A DNA stretch of 64,000 nt from Bin5 sp034422415 (GCA_965202955.1 OZ241871.1:2666001-2730000); one strand, 5' to 3'; numbered from the stretch's first letter, positions 16,800 through 26,530 are shown. A program made the numbers and translations. The notes: generated by a model not told the origin, from the letters alone.

Positions 16800-19721
16800 T
16801 CATTCTCGGGGGCGTTGTCTTTGCCGTCCCCGTGCCCGCGTCCAGATGGTACCGAGTGCCAAAAGAATCCAGAGCAAAGCGCCCGCCGCGCTCACGCGCA
16901 GACCGGTCCGCCAGCTTTGCGGCCTGTAGCTGAAGACAACCTCGTTTTCACCCGGTGGTAGCGGCACGCCGCGGAAAAGTACATTGGCCGGGTAGATCCC
17001 GACCGCCTCGCCGTTGACCGTTGCCTCCCAGCCGGGATAGTAAGCTTCCTTCAGGACGAGTAGCCCCGGCCTTTCGCTGCGCGTTCGCGTCACTACCTGC
17101 TCCGGTGAATACGAAATAAGCAATGCTTCCCCGCTGCCTGCGCTGTCAGCACTCAGCCCCCAGGCATCTACCGCTTCCTGGCTCGCCTCAACGACCGCGC
17201 CCATACCCGCGTGATCGCGCAGCAGAGTGACCGCCTCCTCCGGTGAGGAGGCCGCCCGCGCCGACGCCACCAGCTGCACGCGTCCGCTTCCTCCGAGCCG
17301 CTCATAGATCTTCACATCGCCGCTGTGTACGCGTCGAAAGCGGCCGCGATCGCTGGGGAGCAGCGGTAGGAAGGTCTGCGTGCGCCCGTCGATGAGCGTC
17401 ACCGCCTGAACGGCCAGACCATGCTGCTCGTCTGTCGCCGTCAATGTGATATCCAGCGCCTGAAGACGGGACGGTTCTGCCAGAGGAAAACGGGCAAGAT
17501 ACTCCTGCCTTTCACTGTCGCTGTCGCGGTAGACGGGCGGCGCGTCACTGAAGCCAGCTTCGGCCGGTAAACTGACCGCCACCCGGAACGCGTCCCTGTG
17601 CTTACCCCCCGTGAGCAGCTGTCCGAGCGCGAAACGCTCACCGTCAACCAGCGCGTCGACTTCCGCCAGTGGCCGGTTGCCCGCGATTCCCAAGTCAGAG
17701 CCCTTCCCGTTCGAGGTCATCGAGCCAACGACGGCGACGTCTGTCGCCACGAAGCTGTGCGGCGCCTCTACGGTAAGCGTCCTGAGGCCATCAGCTGTCA
17801 GGGTTGCGCCGATCTGTCGGTCGTAGTAAATGTCGTCGAACCACAAATCCTGCACTTTGTCGGTGATCAGGTGGCGAACATCCATCAGTTCGAGAATGTG
17901 TGCGGGTGGAATCGCGCGCAGCTGCTCGCGTACGCGCCCGTCCGGAACCAGCTCCTCCGGTGGAATCAGCAGTGAAAAGAATGCGTTGTAGCGTTCCAGC
18001 GGGAGCACCCCGCCGTCGAAGCCGTCCACGGTGGGTACGCGCCAGAGCAGCGAGAGATTCGGCGCCAGGATCTCCTGTGCTTTGAGCGCGATGACAAACT
18101 CGGTGAATGCCGCCTCGCTCAGTTGCGGAGTTGTGCCGCCGCGCAGGACGCGCCGCCAGTCGGGCATGTCGCCCGGGTCATAGGTGATCTCGCTGATGCT
18201 CAGAAGACGTCCCATCACCGCCGGATGGACCGTCCGCCGCGGCTCTGTCAGCAGATGCGCGGGAGCCGTGCGCACGCCGTAGACCGCCTGGGGCGCGGTA
18301 GGCTGCGCATGAGGCAGCGCGCGTGCGGCCAGCAGCAGCTCGACCGCCAGCACACCGAGGAGCGCGGCGTGAAGAACAATGCCCGAGACCCGAGACCCGT
18401 TGTTGCTCCCCCCAGGCAGCCGATTTCGCGCGATCCAGCCCGCGACCTGCTGTGCCCCAAGGCCCGCCAGCACCGCCATCCCCAGCGTGTACAAGATCAT
18501 CCAGCGCGCCGGCGTGCGGAACAGGTCGAAGCCGGGGATGACATGGTAAAAGAGAAAAGTGAACGGGTTCCAGCGCCCCATCGCCAGGAAGAGCCCAAAA
18601 ACAGTGGAAAAGGCGCCGCACTGCACGGCGAGCGGCCAATTCCCGATGCCCAGGGTCCAGTCCTTCGCCGCCGGCCCTTTGTTGACAGCCACCGCGCACA
18701 CGGCCAGAATCAGACCGAGCGCGCCCACGTAAGCGATGTACTCCGTATAGCCAAGCGTGGAAAACAGGACGCTCAGATCGCGCAGGCCGTAGGAGGGCAG
18801 CAGCGTCCAGTGGAGAAGCAGGGGACGCAGGCTGAAACTGGTTGCCTCGGAGTAGCTGAGACCGCCGCTGCGAATCCCCAGTTGGCTGAGCTCCAGCGTC
18901 GGCAGCAGTTGCGCCGCCGCGATCAGCGCGCCCAGCAGCGCGCCCACGGCATAGAGAAACGATGAGGCGATCAGGCGGCGCCAGCCCAGCCTCCCCGCCA
19001 GCGCGCACCGTACAAGCAGCCACGCGCCCACACCGAAAAGATTGATATAGGTAGTTTGCGCGTGTCCGGCGAGAAGGGTGAGCGCAGCAAACAGGGAAAA
19101 TGACAGCAACAGAGGCGCGTACCAACGGAAACAGATCATGTTGCGCGCAAGGCCGGCCGTTTTCTCTCTTTCCCCGCCGGACCCCGGTTTCTCCAACGCC
19201 CACATAAGCCAGGGCAGCCAGGCCGCACCGTTCATCTGGTTGATGTGTCCCAACAGTCCGCCGTAGTGGCCGCTTCCCGCCAACACCAGACCGCAGCTTA
19301 CCGCGGCCAGCCACCCTGTTCCCCAGCGGCGCATCAGCGCATAACCGCCAACTGCCAGAATCCAGGCATGGATTGCGCCGCTCCAATACAGCTGCTTTGT
19401 CACGGGCAGCCAGCTTAGCGGCCAGTGCAGTGGATACAGCGCCGCCGCCTGCGGGTTGGCGAGAAAGGGCGCGCCCATAAAGATGTAGGGGTTCCAGAGG
19501 GGAACGCGGCCCGCGCGCAACGCCTCCGCTGCATAGTCGCGGTAAGGATAGAAGTAGTGGAGAATGTCGCCGCTGGCCAGCACCCGGTCCGTAAAGAGCA
19601 GGCGGTAGAACAACAACAGAACGAAGAGCCCCAGGATGGCAGCCGCGAAGAGTGGCGGGAAGAGGCGGTGAATCGTAGGAAGGCGGCGAGTTGTTTGTGA
19701 CCCGTCGACTGCAACACCCAT
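16800..19721 (-). CDS. YfhO-type multi-pass membrane protein
   Basis: 973 residues from the ATG at 19721 (a GTG at 19733 is also possible). The N-terminal half has about eleven hydrophobic helices and early signatures GDILHYFYPYRDYAAE and PLWNPYIFMGAPFLANPQ, typical of the YfhO family of GT-C-like membrane proteins. The C-terminal half is a large extracytoplasmic beta domain, and a final helix (VSAAGALLWILLALGTIW) lies near the end. YfhO in Firmicutes glycosylates lipoteichoic acid with a lipid-linked sugar. The upstream gene, 18 bases away, is a polyprenyl-phosphate-sugar-type glycosyltransferase that could make the donor, which supports a surface glycosylation role. Confidence 0.8.
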   Translation of the reverse strand: MGVAVDGSQTTRRLPTIHRLFPPLFAAAILGLFVLLLFYRLLFTDRVLASGDILHYFYPYRDYAAEALRAGRVPLWNPYIFMGAPFLANPQAAALYPLHWPLSWLPVTKQLYWSGAIHAWILAVGGYALMRRWGTGWLAAVSCGLVLAGSGHYGGLLGHINQMNGAAWLPWLMWALEKPGSGGEREKTAGLARNMICFRWYAPLLLSFSLFAALTLLAGHAQTTYINLFGVGAWLLVRCALAGRLGWRRLIASSFLYAVGALLGALIAAAQLLPTLELSQLGIRSGGLSYSEATSFSLRPLLLHWTLLPSYGLRDLSVLFSTLGYTEYIAYVGALGLILAVCAVAVNKGPAAKDWTLGIGNWPLAVQCGAFSTVFGLFLAMGRWNPFTFLFYHVIPGFDLFRTPARWMILYTLGMAVLAGLGAQQVAGWIARNRLPGGSNNGSRVSGIVLHAALLGVLAVELLLAARALPHAQPTAPQAVYGVRTAPAHLLTEPRRTVHPAVMGRLLSISEITYDPGDMPDWRRVLRGGTTPQLSEAAFTEFVIALKAQEILAPNLSLLWRVPTVDGFDGGVLPLERYNAFFSLLIPPEELVPDGRVREQLRAIPPAHILELMDVRHLITDKVQDLWFDDIYYDRQIGATLTADGLRTLTVEAPHSFVATDVAVVGSMTSNGKGSDLGIAGNRPLAEVDALVDGERFALGQLLTGGKHRDAFRVAVSLPAEAGFSDAPPVYRDSDSERQEYLARFPLAEPSRLQALDITLTATDEQHGLAVQAVTLIDGRTQTFLPLLPSDRGRFRRVHSGDVKIYERLGGSGRVQLVASARAASSPEEAVTLLRDHAGMGAVVEASQEAVDAWGLSADSAGSGEALLISYSPEQVVTRTRSERPGLLVLKEAYYPGWEATVNGEAVGIYPANVLFRGVPLPPGENEVVFSYRPQSWRTGLRVSAAGALLWILLALGTIWTRARGRQRQRPRE

Positions 19722-19739
19722 GCCGCGAACCACTGGTGT

Positions 19740-20480
19740 TCAGTCGCGGAAGCGGTATTTGATAAGCGTGGCAATGGCCGCGAATCCGTCCCGCCAGGTG
19801 AGCTTCTTGCCCTCGTGGAACTTGCGCCCGTTATAGCTGATGGGCGTCTCGAAAATCGAGTAGTCGCGCTTGAGGATTTTGGCCGTCAGTTCAGCTTCGA
19901 TTTCAAATCGCTCGCTGTGAAGGGGCATTCCTGCGATGACATCGCGGCGGAAGCATTTATAGCAGGTCTCCATATCGGTCAGGACCGTACCATAGAGCAG
20001 ATTGGTGAACCAGGTTACGCCCTTGTTGCCGAGCGTGTGCGAGAGGCTCATCGCCGCTCGCGGCCCCCCGAGGAAACGGCTGCCGTATACGACATCGGTG
20101 CGCCCCTCAATAATGGGGACGAGAAGGCTGACATAATCCCTGGGATTGTACTCCAGGTCGGCATCCTGCACCACGAATATTGAGCCGCTCGCTGCCTCGA
20201 AGCCGGTTCGCAGCGCCGCGCCCTTGCCGCCGTTACGCTCGTGGTAGATAACGCGCAGATCAGATGCTTCTGCCGTCTGCATTCGTGTAAGAATCTCGCG
20301 CGTGCCGTCGGTGGAGCCATCATCGACGATGATGATCTCCTTCTCCATCTGCAATGGGCCATTAAGCAGCGCGTTCGAGCCGTCGACATTCAGTGTGAGG
20401 TCCACCGCGCGCACGCGTTGGACGATCTCTTCCAGTGTGCCGATTTCGTTGTAGACCGGCATTATGATTGAGAGTCGCAT
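19740..20480 (-). CDS. Family 2 glycosyltransferase (dolichol/polyprenyl-phosphate sugar synthase type)
   Basis: 246 residues from the ATG at 20480 (MRLSIIMPVYNE). Motifs are VYNE near the start, DDGSTDGT in the nucleotide-binding loop, QDADLEYNPRDY with the metal-binding DxD-like acid pair, and VYGSRFLGG. This is the GT2 fold of enzymes that load a sugar onto a polyprenyl phosphate at the inner face of the membrane. It has no C-terminal membrane helices. It is immediately upstream of the YfhO-type gene, which could use its product as donor. Confidence 0.9.
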   Translation of the reverse strand: MRLSIIMPVYNEIGTLEEIVQRVRAVDLTLNVDGSNALLNGPLQMEKEIIIVDDGSTDGTREILTRMQTAEASDLRVIYHERNGGKGAALRTGFEAASGSIFVVQDADLEYNPRDYVSLLVPIIEGRTDVVYGSRFLGGPRAAMSLSHTLGNKGVTWFTNLLYGTVLTDMETCYKCFRRDVIAGMPLHSERFEIEAELTAKILKRDYSIFETPISYNGRKFHEGKKLTWRDGFAAIATLIKYRFRD

Positions 20481-20514
20481 ATTCTGGCAATGGCTGTTTC
20501 CCACAGAGCTTGCG

Positions 20515-21096
20515 CTACTCCCCCGCCTGATGAGCCAGAATGATCGCCTCGGCCACTGCCTTCATCGGCTTGCGGTTGTTCATGCTCATCTTCTGGATTC
20601 GCCGGAACGCCTCCGCTTCGTTCATGTTTTGCTTTTCCATCAGTATGCCTTTGGCGCGCTCGACCGCCTTGCGAGTCTCCAGCGTCTCCTTCAGGTCATC
20701 TATCTCATTTTCCAACGTTCGGAACTCGTTGAAACGCGCCAGGGCCACCTCGATCGCAGGAGTGAGATCGCTCTCGCGAATAGGCTTGACCAGGTAGCTG
20801 GCAACGCCCGCCTCCTGCGCGCGCTGCACGAGATCCTGCTGACTGTAGGCGCTCAGCAGCAGCACCGGCGCCAGCCGTTCCTGTGTAAGAATCCGTGCCG
20901 CCTCGATGCCGTCCATATCCGGCATCTTTATGTCCATGATCACGATGTCCGGGCGAAGTTCCCAGGTCAGATTGACGGCGCTCTGGCCGTCGCCGGCCTC
21001 GCCTACAACCAGGTAGCCCAGGTTGGTCAGCATCTCCCGCAGGTCCATGCGGATAATCGATTCGTCATCGGCAACAATTATGCGTGTCCGCTCCAC
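20515..21096 (-). CDS. ANTAR-domain response regulator (PdtaR-like)
   Basis: 193 residues from a GTG at 21096 preceded by GAGGA. The receiver domain (1-120) shows the acid pocket ADDE, the phosphorylated Asp in VIMDIKMPDMDG and the Lys of VKPIRESD. A coiled region (FRTLENEIDDLKETLETR) leads to the ANTAR RNA-binding domain (about 135-190; KAVERAKGILMEKQNMNEAEAF, in overlapping form). ANTAR regulators bind paired hairpins in mRNA leaders to stop terminators forming. It is next to a HisKA_2-type kinase, matching the PdtaS-PdtaR pair of actinobacteria. Confidence 0.92.
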   Translation of the reverse strand: MERTRIIVADDESIIRMDLREMLTNLGYLVVGEAGDGQSAVNLTWELRPDIVIMDIKMPDMDGIEAARILTQERLAPVLLLSAYSQQDLVQRAQEAGVASYLVKPIRESDLTPAIEVALARFNEFRTLENEIDDLKETLETRKAVERAKGILMEKQNMNEAEAFRRIQKMSMNNRKPMKAVAEAIILAHQAGE

Positions 21097-21179
21097 AGTA
21101 AGTCCTCAGTTGATTGTGGCTATTTGACGTAGATTCGCAGAGTTGCTGGCCCGAGAACTAAGGCCGGCGGCCCTTTCTG

Positions 21180-22871
21180 TCATGCTGGCGCTACGACTGA
21201 CTCTGCGTTGATCGAGCGCTTGGGGAAAGTGAGTACAGCGCGCGTTCCACTGCAAGCCGCCGCTTCCACCTTGCCATTGGCCGTCGCGTCGGGTGCCGTT
21301 AGCGAACGCCAAGAGTCGTCAATACGCTCTGCGTTGCCTTCCGGCTCGATCAGCAGTTCGCCCTTCAGATCCTCGGTTACAAGCGTTTGCACGATCTGCA
21401 GACCCAGGCTGCCGCCGCTTCCCTTCAAGACCGGGCCAAAACCTGACGGCAGCCCGTGTCCGTTGTCTGCCACTTCTATCCGCACCTTGTCGCCCAGATC
21501 TTCGAGAGCAACCCGAATCTTCCCATCCTCGCGGTCTTTGAGGCCGTGCTCGATGGCGTTCATCAGCAGCTCATTGACGACCAGCGCCGAGGCCGTCGCC
21601 TGGCTGGACGGCAAGCGGATATTCGGCCCCTCCATCTCAAACTCCACTCGCCGGCCAGGATTGACCGCAACCTCGCGCGCCTGCCCCACGATCCGCTGGC
21701 AAACGTCGCGGATGTTGATCGGGCGGTGTTCATCCTGGCTCAGATACTCGTGGATCACCGACATACTGAAAATGCGGTTCACAGCGTCCTTCAGGTGCTG
21801 TTGGGCTTCACCGTTCTCGCTGCGCCGGCTCTGCATCCGCAATATTGCGGCGATCGTCTGCAGGTTGTTCTTGACCCGGTGATGTACCTCTTGGATCATC
21901 GCCGACTTTACGTTCAGTTCCCGCTCCCTCTGCACCGCCGCCGTGGCATCGTGCACCAGGACCAGTACGCCATCGATCCGAGGCGTTCGCTCGACCAAAG
22001 AGCGCAGCCGCCCTGCCTGCAACTGCTCCCGCAGGCGCCGGCTCATCTCGTACAGGCTGCCGCGCGGCGCCCGCAGAGGGAGCGCTGTTCGCACCCAGAC
22101 GCGTCCATCTTCACTCTCCGTCCGGCTCTGTACACAGCAGTTGGCCTGCACGGCCTGGCTGACCAACCGCTCGTCCTCCGTCTCCAGGTCTGAGATTGGC
22201 CCGCCGCGCGTTTCCGTCCCGCTTCCGACCGAGCGGAACAGGTTCATGGCGATGCCGCTCATGTAACTGATACAAGACTGTTCATCAACCAGGAAGATGC
22301 CGTCGAGACTGCCGAATCTGCCCGCTGCCTCAGCCGCCTCGATCTCGCCCTGCACCGCCATGCTCTGCAGCCAGCCAACTGCCTGACGGAAAGGCCGGCC
22401 GCGCCGCCGCTGCCGCTCGTACTCGATCATGTTCGTCTCAACCAGCAACGCCCCGATAACCCGGTTCGCCGCGTTGCGCACCGGATATACCTGTTGGATC
22501 ACCGGCGCACCGCTGCTGGTCCGACCCGGCGGTACCTTCTTCTCCGCAACCTTGCCTCTCCGGTCCTCCATCAACGCGCGATGAACGGTCGGCTGCGCCG
22601 CGAGCGTATAGGCGCGTCCCGTCATGTCATCCACGTAGATTGAAGAGAGCGATTGGGGCGCCGCATGCCGCGCCACCAGGATTCGTGCATCCGCAGGCGG
22701 CACTCTGCCCCCATACTGTGAGGAGAGAATATGGTTCCTGTCCGTCAGACAGCACAGCATTACGTCGGACCGACTGATGTCGGCCGTAATCGGCAGGCCG
22801 GCCTCGATCCGGTAAAGAAGCGCAATATCGCGCTCGGTCAAGGAAGGACAGGATTTGACCCTTGCATCCAT
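21180..22871 (-). CDS. Sensor histidine kinase (PdtaS-like, HisKA_2 type)
   Basis: 563 residues from the ATG at 22871 (MDARVKSCPSLTER); a longer frame to 22955 has no ribosome site. The N-terminal domain (about 1-165) resembles the GAF-like H_kinase_N sensor of PdtaS, followed by a PAS-like domain (about 190-300; DGIFLVDEQSCISYMSGIA). The phosphoacceptor helix reads IQEVHHRVKNNLQTIAAILR (HisKA_2, with His in EVHHRVKNN), then the ATPase domain with NELLMNAIEHGL and VADNGHGLPSG. There is no membrane helix, so it is a cytoplasmic sensor. It is transcribed just before the ANTAR regulator, 83 bases apart, and is its likely partner. The signal is unknown. Confidence 0.9.
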   Translation of the reverse strand: MDARVKSCPSLTERDIALLYRIEAGLPITADISRSDVMLCCLTDRNHILSSQYGGRVPPADARILVARHAAPQSLSSIYVDDMTGRAYTLAAQPTVHRALMEDRRGKVAEKKVPPGRTSSGAPVIQQVYPVRNAANRVIGALLVETNMIEYERQRRRGRPFRQAVGWLQSMAVQGEIEAAEAAGRFGSLDGIFLVDEQSCISYMSGIAMNLFRSVGSGTETRGGPISDLETEDERLVSQAVQANCCVQSRTESEDGRVWVRTALPLRAPRGSLYEMSRRLREQLQAGRLRSLVERTPRIDGVLVLVHDATAAVQRERELNVKSAMIQEVHHRVKNNLQTIAAILRMQSRRSENGEAQQHLKDAVNRIFSMSVIHEYLSQDEHRPINIRDVCQRIVGQAREVAVNPGRRVEFEMEGPNIRLPSSQATASALVVNELLMNAIEHGLKDREDGKIRVALEDLGDKVRIEVADNGHGLPSGFGPVLKGSGGSLGLQIVQTLVTEDLKGELLIEPEGNAERIDDSWRSLTAPDATANGKVEAAACSGTRAVLTFPKRSINAESVVAPA

Positions 22872-23076
22872 TTTGATCGGCGGGCATCGCTGCGCCGCAT
22901 GAGTTGGCGTCCTCGCCGTGCCCTCGTCTCGGCTCCCGCAAACTCCGCGGGACAAAAAACGCCGTCGCAGAAATACCCTGTTTCCGACGGCAGATTACAC
23001 AGCGTGCTTAGATTCGCAGAATGGTCGAGCCACCGGCAAAGTAACGAAAATGAAATGGATCAACGGGCCTGCGTTT

Positions 23077-23153
<77 letters not shown>

Positions 23154-23392
23154 AAACTGGAAAAAAGTATAATGCATGACGGCGGCTTCGGGCAAATCAG
23201 TTTTGAGGCGCGTGTGGTGGTGTTGGTTCGCCCGCGCAAAAGGCCGCACGGACGCTGGTATGCAGATTACAGGAGCACGCCTACCGCGGTATCCCCTGAT
23301 ATCTACGCCCACAAACGGTCTGCAGGCCACTGGTTCAAGCGCTCACCTGGAGCCCGCTGCCTCGCCTACGCCCTCCGACCACCCGCCCTTGG

Positions 23393-24409
23393 CTACGCGT
23401 CGGCCAACTCCTGCAGCGAGGCAAGCAGCGCCTCCGCCTCATCGCGCTTGGCCGGATTATCATCGCGGGCGATGATGCGCTGCAGCGTCGAAATGGCGCG
23501 CGTATCGCCTTCCTTGGCCATTTTGAGCGCCATCTCGTCGCGCTTGTCGTGATAGCTGTTGTCGTACTCTTTGATCTCCATGTCCCACTTGCGCCAGTAG
23601 TATTTCAGCTCCGTCTCCGGCCAGCCCGCGTAAACTTCCTCCCACGTGCTCGGTTGACTGTGCGGCTGCAGGCTGCCCGGCGCGATCGGCTCGCTCGCTC
23701 TCTGGTAGCGGGCGTCGATCGACATCCGCAGGCGGTCCGAGCCGTTCGGCATCCCCTTGTGGACTGCCAGGCTGTGGAAGATGAGCACGTCCCCCTGTTT
23801 GAACGGGCTGTACCTCCACGTGCCTTCGAGCGGGTCGAGAACCTCCAGCCCGCCCGCGCCCATCGCCGGCTGGAACTCATACACGCCGCGCCGGTGCGAC
23901 CCGGCCGCAATCTGCAGCCCGCCCAGCTCCCTCGGCAGATCGCTCAACGGGATCCAGGCGGTGTAGGTGTCCTCCGTTCCCTGTATCGGGATGAAATCCT
24001 GGTGCGGTGGCGTCGTGAACGCGTTTCGTTGCGGAAAGATCGTACGTCCAATGATGCGGGGATGCGGCAGTACCGTCTCCTCCAGCATCCGCTCGAACAT
24101 CCCGATCAAGTTGGGGTGATGCTGGATGGCATGGAACTCCGGCAGCTTGTACATGGCGTGATATTTCTCCATATAGACCGGCTCCGGCTCCACGCAAAAC
24201 CCGTTCTGGTCGGCAACCGCCTCCACCAGCGGCGCATCGCGCTGCACCCATCCCGCATCGCGCGCGATTTCCAGGATCTGCATCCGCAGCGCCTCAACGA
24301 CGGCAGGCGGCAGCAGCTCGCCTATGAACAGATAGCCGTGCCGTTCCATGCGGCGGCCGAGTTCGACGCCGTCATTCAGTACATCAGTCGAATCCAAAAA
24401 GGGCTGCAT
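23393..24409 (-). CDS. Phytanoyl-CoA dioxygenase (PhyH) family protein
   Basis: 338 residues. The iron-binding HQD is in PPHQDFIPIQGTEDTY, the distal His is in SLAVHKGMPNG and the 2-oxoglutarate Arg is in RLRMSIDARYQ. Its C-terminus (WEEVYAGWPETELKYYWRKWD) is like that of the PhyH at 1078, then extends about 50 residues further as a charged helix pair (DEMALKMAKEGDTRAISTLQ). It follows the Gfo/Idh/MocA dehydrogenase by 78 bases on the same strand, so the two are probably co-expressed and act on the same kind of substrate. GAGAG precedes the ATG. The actual substrate is unknown. Confidence 0.88.
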   Translation of the reverse strand: MQPFLDSTDVLNDGVELGRRMERHGYLFIGELLPPAVVEALRMQILEIARDAGWVQRDAPLVEAVADQNGFCVEPEPVYMEKYHAMYKLPEFHAIQHHPNLIGMFERMLEETVLPHPRIIGRTIFPQRNAFTTPPHQDFIPIQGTEDTYTAWIPLSDLPRELGGLQIAAGSHRRGVYEFQPAMGAGGLEVLDPLEGTWRYSPFKQGDVLIFHSLAVHKGMPNGSDRLRMSIDARYQRASEPIAPGSLQPHSQPSTWEEVYAGWPETELKYYWRKWDMEIKEYDNSYHDKRDEMALKMAKEGDTRAISTLQRIIARDDNPAKRDEAEALLASLQELADA

Positions 24410-24487
24410 TGAACTCTCTCCTTTCGCGTAACAGTTGAAGGCGGGACTCTAGCGGACCGCGCTCCCGCTTGTGGATTAGACCGCGTC

Positions 24488-25582
24488 TCAGCGCCAGGAG
24501 TCAAACGGGTTACGGGGGTCGCTCAACGGCAGCGGCACGCGCGCGCCCGCGATGTGCGAGGCGTGCGCAGCCATGGCCCATTCGACATGGCGGCGGGCCG
24601 TGCGGCCATCCAGCAACGGAAACTCAGGCTCGCGGCCATCCAGCATAGCCAGCATCGAACGCGCCATGCGGTGGTGCGCCTTCACCCACTTGTGCGCATC
24701 GGGCGGCGGCTCGGACGGTATCACCTGCCAGCGGTCATCGTTGAACAGACCCGGGCTAACCAGCGGGTGGAAGTATATGTCCGGCTGGTTGCTCATCGGT
24801 CCCGGCAGCGAAAGCGTGCCTGCGGTGCCGTGAATGTCGATCCGGTAGGGCCGCTCCTTGTGGTCGCCTTCATAGGATTCAAAGTCCGCGGCAAAACCGT
24901 CCTTGAAGACGTAGTAGGCCCGAATGCCGTTGCCCGCGACCAGGCCCATGCCCTCCATGCCCTGCTTGACGTCTTCCGGCGTCGCGTCGCGGCCGTCCTG
25001 CGTGATGTGGGCGTGACACCAGAGAGGCTCGCCCCAGACCTGCCACATGAAGTCGAAAAAGTGGGGGTAGAGGTCCAGGAACCATTCGTTGCCGCCATGG
25101 TCTCCGTTCATGCCGTAGATGCGGGCGAGGCGCGGTTCGCCGATCTTGCCTCCCTTGATGAGGGGAATGGCCGTATGTTGGATTGGAGGATGCCCGCGCC
25201 ACGGGCAGGCGACGATTAGCAGTTTGTCGTTGCTGTCGCAGGCCGCGACCATCTCATCGACCTGGGCGGGAGAGGCTGCGACCGGCTTTTCAATGTAGAT
25301 GTGCGTGTCGGCCGCTGCGGCGGCCATCGCCAGCCCGTAGTGGTCGCCAATCTCGCGCGTGGCGATGACGGTGATATCCGGGCGCTCCTCGGCCAGCATC
25401 TGCCGGTAGTCGGCGTATCCCTTGAGCGCACCGGTGCGCCCGAGCGCCTCCTGGCGTCCCGTGTCGTCCGGGTCGGCCAGCGCGACGATAGAGGCGCCTT
25501 CGACGCCGACGAAGGCCTGGTCTACGTTGTGTCCGTAACTGCCGCGGCCGGTATGTCCGATGATCGCTACTCTGTAGGTCAT
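24488..25582 (-). CDS. Gfo/Idh/MocA family oxidoreductase
   Basis: 364 residues. The N-terminal Rossmann fold begins RVAIIGHTGRGSYGHNV, with IVALADPDD as the second strand, and the family motif EKPVAA (about 98-103) supplies the catalytic Lys. The C-terminal alpha/beta domain includes the conserved GMNGDHGGNEWFLDLYPHFF, whose His residues are candidates for catalysis. Such NAD(P)-dependent enzymes oxidise or reduce sugars, inositols and their derivatives in the cytoplasm. It is the first gene of a two-gene set with phyH. The unusual Thr-Gly-Arg-Gly dinucleotide loop is a small oddity. The substrate is unknown. Confidence 0.9.
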   Translation of the reverse strand: MTYRVAIIGHTGRGSYGHNVDQAFVGVEGASIVALADPDDTGRQEALGRTGALKGYADYRQMLAEERPDITVIATREIGDHYGLAMAAAAADTHIYIEKPVAASPAQVDEMVAACDSNDKLLIVACPWRGHPPIQHTAIPLIKGGKIGEPRLARIYGMNGDHGGNEWFLDLYPHFFDFMWQVWGEPLWCHAHITQDGRDATPEDVKQGMEGMGLVAGNGIRAYYVFKDGFAADFESYEGDHKERPYRIDIHGTAGTLSLPGPMSNQPDIYFHPLVSPGLFNDDRWQVIPSEPPPDAHKWVKAHHRMARSMLAMLDGREPEFPLLDGRTARRHVEWAMAAHASHIAGARVPLPLSDPRNPFDSWR

Positions 25583-25762
25583 GCTGACTCCGATTGTGTG
25601 AAGGTTGCCGGTTTGGCCGCACAGGTCTGAGCGTACGCCTGTGGTGCCGGTATTTTACCACGCGGGCGGCGTACCAGGCAGAGGGGGAAGGAAGAGGTCT
25701 GCGCGCCCGCCCGCGATTCCTTACTCACAGCTTTGACGCCTCGTCATCCACTGCCCTCCTCG

Positions 25763-26107
25763 TCAATCAACTCTTGCCGCGTCCCGTACAGCGCCACCCC
25801 TGACGCGCTCAATATGCTTCAACACGTCGGGGTCGCCGATATCGCGCAAAATCGACAGGTCGATCGTGTACGGCAGGAGCGGGTCATCCAGTTCATCGGC
25901 GATTCTGTGGTGCACGCGTAGCGTCAGGTCTTCGCCACCGCACAAGGTCAGGTCGATGTCCGATCCGTGCCTGTAAGTGCCCTTTGCGCGGGAGCCATAC
26001 AGGATTGCTTCTGCTGCCTGCGGGTAACGGGAAAATACGGCGCAGATTTTATGGACCACCGATTCCGACAAGCCGAGATCCGAGTCGGTTCGATGACGGG
26101 AATTCAT
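25763..26107 (-). CDS. MNT-type nucleotidyltransferase antitoxin (MntA-like)
   Basis: 114 residues. The motif YGSRAKGTYRHGSDIDL (GS...DxD) is the catalytic signature of minimal nucleotidyltransferases. In MntA-HepT toxin-antitoxin pairs this enzyme AMPylates and silences a HEPN ribonuclease toxin. Its ATG overlaps the last codon of the HEPN reading frame (ATGA), so the two were translationally coupled. The toxin is broken here by a stop and a frameshift, whereas this gene is open throughout. Confidence 0.88.
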   Translation of the reverse strand: MNSRHRTDSDLGLSESVVHKICAVFSRYPQAAEAILYGSRAKGTYRHGSDIDLTLCGGEDLTLRVHHRIADELDDPLLPYTIDLSILRDIGDPDVLKHIERVRGGAVRDAARVD

Positions 26108-26530
26108 GGGGAATTCTCTTGCTTCAACTGCGCCAGCCTTGTCTGCAGTCCCTGAAACTCTGCGAAGTATGTATCAAGAATCGCGGCGACAATCTGGGGC
26201 TGCCGTAGCCCCGTTGTAAGTGTGAGTCGTCAGGTTTCGGCTCCGGATCATCTCCATCCAGGTTTCGCCGTCTTCGATCAGCCCCGCTTTGAATGCTGCG
26301 CGGCTCGTGTCTCTTGATCCGTACAGGTCCCGCACACCGCGCCCTTCGAGAAATTCCTTGAGCGTTTTCCACGCCACCTCATGCGTGTATTCAAAGCCCT
26401 GTATCAACCCCTGCGCTTCCAACCTGGAATATTGGCGCCGCCCCGCTAGCTCGACGGCCTCTTTCTAATGGGACAACACCTTGTCGAAGCAGTTGGCTCT
26501 CTGAATCCAACGGATGACGTGACCGCTCAT
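26104..26530 (-). pseudogene. HEPN toxin (HepT/HI0074 family), disrupted
   Basis: Reading from the ATG at 26530 gives MSGHVIRWIQRANCFDKVLSH, then an in-frame TAG, then KEAVELAGRRQYSRLEAQG and GFEYTHEVAWKTLKEFLEGRG, the standard HI0074-type substrate-binding/HEPN helix bundle. The RX4H ribonuclease motif RNLTTH is present. Shortly after it the frame shifts by one base, near the homopolymers around GGCAGCCCCAG (about 26194-26210); the other frame carries the expected C-terminus IVAAILDTYFAEFQ to the stop at 26104. One base substitution plus one indel would restore a full gene of about 140 residues. The shift alone could be a sequencing error; the stop makes real decay likely. Confidence 0.8.

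Noticed and set aside
18646..18690. Heptamer-like run within the YfhO-type gene (encoding DWTLGIGNWPLAV)
   Set aside because: The period is irregular and it lies in a coding segment; not strong enough to call a repeat.
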